A stretch of 17,243 nucleotides of DNA from GYS-P2D sp964414425. GTDB taxonomy: Bacteria > Bacteroidota > Bacteroidia > Chitinophagales > Saprospiraceae. Shown piece by piece: positions 14,974 through 17,243 of this stretch. Where the stretch lies: contig CAYPWL010000056.1 in assembly GCA_964414425.1 (NCBI GenBank), positions 1 to 17,243 of the forward strand, in the 5' to 3' direction. A model generated the notes under the pieces. The model saw only the letters and a program-made list of their open reading frames with translations. It was not told the origin of the DNA and made no database searches. The first letter of the stretch is position 1; each line of letters opens with the position of its first letter. A program made the translations under genes and the position numbers.

Positions 14974-15357
14974 CTACTCCTTCCAAGTAAATGTATAGTT
15001 CAGAAATGTACTGTACGGATTGCCGGTGTCGGGGTCGATATTGGCAAAATATACGTCTATCTCAACAGGATGCTCGTTATCTTTCTCATCGGTATCAAAG
15101 ATGAATTCAATTTTAGCAGACTCTCCTGGTTCTATAGGGTATTGAGGCCATTTTGCCTCTGTGCAAACACATGTATTGACGATATCGATTTCGACATCTG
15201 ACTCTGATACATTGGTAAATACAAAAATCTCTGAAACCTTATCCCCTTTGGTTACGGCGCCTAAGTCGATAGTCTCCCGATCCCATGTCACGATGTCCGA
15301 GGCATCTTGAGCAATACTGAAGAGGGGTAATAATAAAAATAGGACTAAGTACTTCAT
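14974..15357 (-). CDS. Secreted DUF1573-domain protein
   Basis: Seen: 127 aa. MKYLVLFLLLPLFSIAQ is a clear signal peptide, cleaved near residue 17. The rest is one immunoglobulin-like DUF1573 domain, with the strand IDLGAVTKGDKVSEIFVFTN, the family's cysteine motif NTCVCTEAKWP and then IEPGESAKIEFIFDT. DUF1573 proteins are abundant in Bacteroidota periplasm and envelope and their role is unknown; the two-cysteine motif is a family mark, not proof of metal binding. The domain ends without a C-terminal sorting signal. ATG 15357 is chosen over a TTG three codons earlier because the signal peptide begins at it. The gene follows ftsY by 96 nt, with a dyad repeat in the gap, and converges on lepA with a 2-nt gap. 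Confidence 0.85.
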   Translation of the reverse strand: MKYLVLFLLLPLFSIAQDASDIVTWDRETIDLGAVTKGDKVSEIFVFTNVSESDVEIDIVNTCVCTEAKWPQYPIEPGESAKIEFIFDTDEKDNEHPVEIDVYFANIDPDTGNPYSTFLNYTFTWKE

Positions 15358-15399
15358 ACTGATCAATTACAGTATTAAGACGCCAGACTTCGGGATTTG

Positions 15400-15418
15400 G
15401 TATACAACCTGTGTATAC
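15400..15418. promoter_or_regulatory. Inverted repeat between ftsY and the DUF1573 gene
   Basis: Perfect 7-bp arms GTATACA and TGTATAC flank a 5-bp spacer, about 43 bp before the DUF1573 ATG. No T-run follows on the minus strand (the next bases are CAAATC), so it is more like an operator or mRNA hairpin than a terminator of ftsY. Confidence 0.35.
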
Positions 15419-15453
15419 TTTAATGATATTTTAAGTTTGATAGCCTCCTTGCC

Positions 15454-16407
15454 CTAAGAAAATAGACTGTCTACAAAGGCTTGCTTATTAAATACTTGGA
15501 GGTGATCTATACCTTCGCCTACTCCTATATACTTGATCGGAATTTTGAATTGATCAGAGATTCCAATCGCTACACCACCTTTAGCTGTACCATCCAGCTT
15601 AGTAAGTGCCAAGCAAGTTACATCAGTTGCTTCTGTAAATTTTGTGGCTTGTTCGATCGCATTTTGACCGGTAGTGGCATCGAGGACTAACATTACCTCG
15701 TGAGGTGCACCGATAGATTTTTTATTGATCGATCCTTTAATCTTGCTAAGCTCTTTCATCAGATATAGCTTAGTGTGTAGCCTTCCTGCCGTATCTATTA
15801 ATACGATGTCCGCATCAGTATTGATAGCGTGCTGTACAGTCTCATAAGCCACTGCAGCGGGATCGCTATTCATCCCTTTATCATAGAAGTCGCAGCCTAC
15901 ACGCTCAGCCCATATCGCCAGTTGATCTACCGCAGCAGCTCTAAATGTATCGGCCGCGCCTAATACCACCTTAAATCCCTGCTTAGTAAACTGATGAGCG
16001 AGTTTGCCTACGGTAGTCGTTTTGCCTGTACCGTTGACACCTACGACAAGTATGATGTGCGGGTGATTAAGGCGATCGTAGTCAAAACCCTCGATATCTC
16101 GAGTGTTGTTTTCTGAGAGAAGATCCGTGATGATTCCTTTGAGAATGCTATTTAGCTCGCCGGTGTTGATGTACTTGTCTGCAGCAACTTTCTCCTCGAG
16201 TCGCTCTATGATTTTTACGGTAGTATCGAGCCCTACATCTGATTGAATTAAGATATGCTCCAACTCATCCAGAAACTCCTCGTCAACAGTAGATTTTCCA
16301 GCGACTGCTTTTGTAATCTTTCCGAAGAAGTTCTCCTTTGTTTTTTGTAGCCCTTCGTTTAAATCCTCTTCTTTCTCCTTAGTAAAAAACTTATTGAAAA
16401 AACTCAT
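15454..16407 (-). CDS. ftsY: Signal recognition particle receptor FtsY
   Basis: SRP-type GTPase that receives ribosome-nascent chain complexes from Ffh/SRP at the inner membrane and hands them to SecYEG. Seen: 317 aa, with only a short N-terminal A region (about 30 charged residues) before the N domain, as in many Bacteroidota. G-domain motifs are complete: G1 GVNGTGKTTTVGKLA from residue 123, DTFRAAA at 153-159, G3 DTAGR at 205-209, G4 TKLDGTAKGG at 269-278 and GVGEG at 295-299. The start ATG is unambiguous. It lies downstream of rpmB, rpmG and the DUF4295-type gene but is separated from them by an intrinsic terminator, and I see no TAnnTTTG box in the 30 nt between the hairpin and the ATG, so expression may depend on read-through. 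Confidence 0.97.
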   Translation of the reverse strand: MSFFNKFFTKEKEEDLNEGLQKTKENFFGKITKAVAGKSTVDEEFLDELEHILIQSDVGLDTTVKIIERLEEKVAADKYINTGELNSILKGIITDLLSENNTRDIEGFDYDRLNHPHIILVVGVNGTGKTTTVGKLAHQFTKQGFKVVLGAADTFRAAAVDQLAIWAERVGCDFYDKGMNSDPAAVAYETVQHAINTDADIVLIDTAGRLHTKLYLMKELSKIKGSINKKSIGAPHEVMLVLDATTGQNAIEQATKFTEATDVTCLALTKLDGTAKGGVAIGISDQFKIPIKYIGVGEGIDHLQVFNKQAFVDSLFS

Positions 16408-16430
16408 ATCACCTTAATTCGTAGGTCAAA

Positions 16431-16464
16431 CAAAAAAGGCTTTTCCTATTGCTAAGAAAAGCCT
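16431..16464 (-). terminator. Intrinsic terminator between the DUF4295-type gene and ftsY
   Basis: Read on the minus strand, a perfect 9-bp stem (AGGCTTTTC with GAAAAGCCT) closes a 10-nt loop and runs straight into TTTTTTG. It begins 28 nt after the stop of the 58-aa gene and ends 23 nt before the ftsY ATG. It should stop or reduce transcription of ftsY from the ribosomal-protein promoter. Confidence 0.85.
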
Positions 16465-16492
16465 CTCTCTAATAAAATCTCTCTGTATATTA

Positions 16493-16669
16493 TTACTTGT
16501 TAGCAGCCAGATAATCTTTGACTTTGTCCTTATGGATCATCACCTCTTTGTAAGAGTACTTTCCAGTTGCTGGATTTTTTACGCTTGTTATAATCTTTAC
16601 GTGATCTCTTCCAGATCCTGCGTTGGCAGCACGTTGGGCTACCCTTGCGTTTTTCGATACTTTAGCCAT
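16493..16669 (-). CDS. DUF4295-type small basic protein, probable Bacteroidota-specific ribosomal protein
   Basis: Seen: 58 codons from ATG 16669 to TAA, beginning MAKVSKNARVAQRAANAG and ending KVKDYLAANK. It is highly basic, with no membrane or signal segment. The central HVKIITSVKNPATGKYSYKE looks like a two-stranded hairpin, and the tail is helical. Its length, composition and place directly after rpmG (2 nt between stop and start) and before ftsY match the DUF4295 family, which in Bacteroidota sits in this same spot. From memory, a cryo-EM study of a Flavobacterium ribosome assigned an extra 50S protein, bL38, and this family may be that protein; I cannot verify this here. The terminator follows it, so it shares a transcript with rpmB and rpmG, fitting a ribosomal role. 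Confidence 0.85.
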   Translation of the reverse strand: MAKVSKNARVAQRAANAGSGRDHVKIITSVKNPATGKYSYKEVMIHKDKVKDYLAANK

Positions 16670-16671
16670 AG

Positions 16672-16860
16672 TTACTTGATTTCTTTATGAACTGTATATT
16701 TCTTCAAGATAGGGTTGTACTTTTTAAGTTCCAACCTATCAGGTGTATTTTTTCTGTTTTTCTGTGTCACGTAACGTGATGTTCCTGGCATACCGCTTGT
16801 CTTATGCTCAGTACATTCAAGGATTACTTGCTGTCTATTTCCTTTAGATTTCTTAGCCAT
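16672..16860 (-). CDS. rpmG: 50S ribosomal protein L33 (bL33)
   Basis: Small 50S protein near the E site. Seen: 62 aa, starting MAKKSKGNRQQVILECTEHK and ending ILKKYTVHKEIK, with the family core GTSRYVTQKNRKNTPDRLELKKYNP at residues 26-50 read in two blocks. Only one cysteine (Cys16) is present, so this is the zinc-independent form rather than the four-cysteine zinc-ribbon paralogue. It lies 21 nt after rpmB and 2 nt before the DUF4295-type gene and is almost certainly co-transcribed with both. Confidence 0.97.
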   Translation of the reverse strand: MAKKSKGNRQQVILECTEHKTSGMPGTSRYVTQKNRKNTPDRLELKKYNPILKKYTVHKEIK

Positions 16861-16881
16861 CTTTCTTTACTCTTTTAAAAG

Positions 16882-17130
16882 TTATAGTTCAATACCTACG
16901 TCAAAACCTTTACGCTTCTGCTGCTTTAGGTATTCATGAACGCCAAGCTTATTGATGTTTCTCATCGCAGATGTGCTCAACTTAAGTGTAACCCACTTAT
17001 TTAGCTCAGGAATGAAATACTTCTTAGTCTGAAGATTTGGTTCAAATCTTCTCTTGGTTTTCCTATTTGAGTGAGAGACATGGTTTCCTGTGATTGGTCT
17101 CTTACCTGTTAATTGACATACTTTTGACAT
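16882..17130 (-). CDS. rpmB: 50S ribosomal protein L28 (bL28)
   Basis: Small basic 50S protein needed for late subunit assembly. Seen: 82 aa. MSKVCQLTGKRPITGNHVSH is the typical N-terminus, with the two usual zinc-ligand positions reduced to one cysteine (Cys5). NRKTKRRFEPNLQTKKYFIP at 22-41 and LKLSTSAMRNINKLG at 49-63 are conserved family blocks. It is the first protein gene of the cluster, 43 nt after the 3' end of tRNA-Arg. No TAnnTTTG box is visible in that gap, so its promoter is either atypical or upstream of the tRNA. Confidence 0.97.
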   Translation of the reverse strand: MSKVCQLTGKRPITGNHVSHSNRKTKRRFEPNLQTKKYFIPELNKWVTLKLSTSAMRNINKLGVHEYLKQQKRKGFDVGIEL

Positions 17131-17173
17131 CTCTATTCTATTTAAACCTCTATTGAGGAATTAATACATCTTG

Positions 17174-17243
17174 TGACTCCGGCAGGAGTCGAACCTGCAA
17201 CCGCCTGATTCGTAGTCAGGTACTCTATCCAGTTGAGCTACGG
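17174..17243 (-). tRNA. tRNA-Arg, anticodon ACG (5' end cut off)
   Basis: Read on the minus strand, the sequence folds as a tRNA lacking its first four bases. The last three acceptor bases CCG are followed by TAGCTC, a D-loop, then the anticodon stem CCTGA/TCAGG with loop CTACGAA (anticodon ACG, reading CGN after A34 is converted to inosine), and the T-arm GCAGG TTCGACT CCTGC. The 3' acceptor strand CGGAGTC and discriminator A follow, predicting GACTCCG at the 5' side, of which GACT lies beyond the window. The 3' CCA is not encoded (ACAAG follows). It sits just upstream of rpmB in the same direction. Confidence 0.95.

Noticed and set aside
1..17243. CRISPR array, transposon, phage or defence island
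   Set aside because: No spaced direct repeats, transposase, integrase, restriction or toxin-antitoxin genes were found; all long frames are explained by the genes listed.

Overview
The window looks like a chromosomal stretch from a member of the Bacteroidota. The evidence is the gene order rpmB-rpmG-(58-aa DUF4295-type protein)-ftsY, almost no Shine-Dalgarno sequences ahead of start codons, several TAnnTTTG boxes (the -7 element of the Bacteroidota primary sigma factor), and a secreted DUF1573 protein. I cannot name the genus. Coding is dense and no gap between genes exceeds about 125 bp. I see no insertion sequence, CRISPR array, phage gene or origin.

Region 1 (1-7609, all minus strand) is one sugar-nucleotide and glycan-export operon. 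In transcription order it runs: PglK/MsbA-type ABC exporter, gmd, fcl, a TviB/WbpO-type UDP-HexNAc 6-dehydrogenase, a WbpE-type aminotransferase, a WbpD-type N-acetyltransferase, and a WbpB-type 3-dehydrogenase cut by the left edge. Gmd and Fcl convert GDP-mannose to GDP-L-fucose. The other four enzymes together convert UDP-GlcNAc to UDP-2,3-diacetamido-2,3-dideoxy-glucuronic acid. The exporter probably flips the finished lipid-linked glycan. There is no glycosyltransferase, ligase or polymerase in the window, so the glycan and its acceptor remain unknown. Three of the gene junctions use the same kind of 8-nt start/stop overlap (ATGARTRR).

Region 2 (7610-13171) is housekeeping and small conserved genes on both strands: dapF (lysine/peptidoglycan), a TPR protein, etfB-etfA ending in a strong terminator, a bifunctional-nuclease-family protein with a UVR motif, a threonine aldolase, and a secreted protein of unknown function.

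Region 3 (13172-17243) is translation and protein targeting: lepA (plus strand), then on the minus strand tRNA-Arg(ACG) (cut by the right edge), rpmB, rpmG, the small DUF4295 protein, an intrinsic terminator, ftsY, and a DUF1573 periplasmic protein that meets lepA tail to tail.

I found no clearly new defence or mobile system. The items most worth a second look are the glycan locus with its unassigned product, the repeated 8-nt overlaps, the terminator placed between the ribosomal genes and ftsY, TAnnTTTG boxes almost touching start codons, and three intergenic dyads that share a 5-bp spacer.
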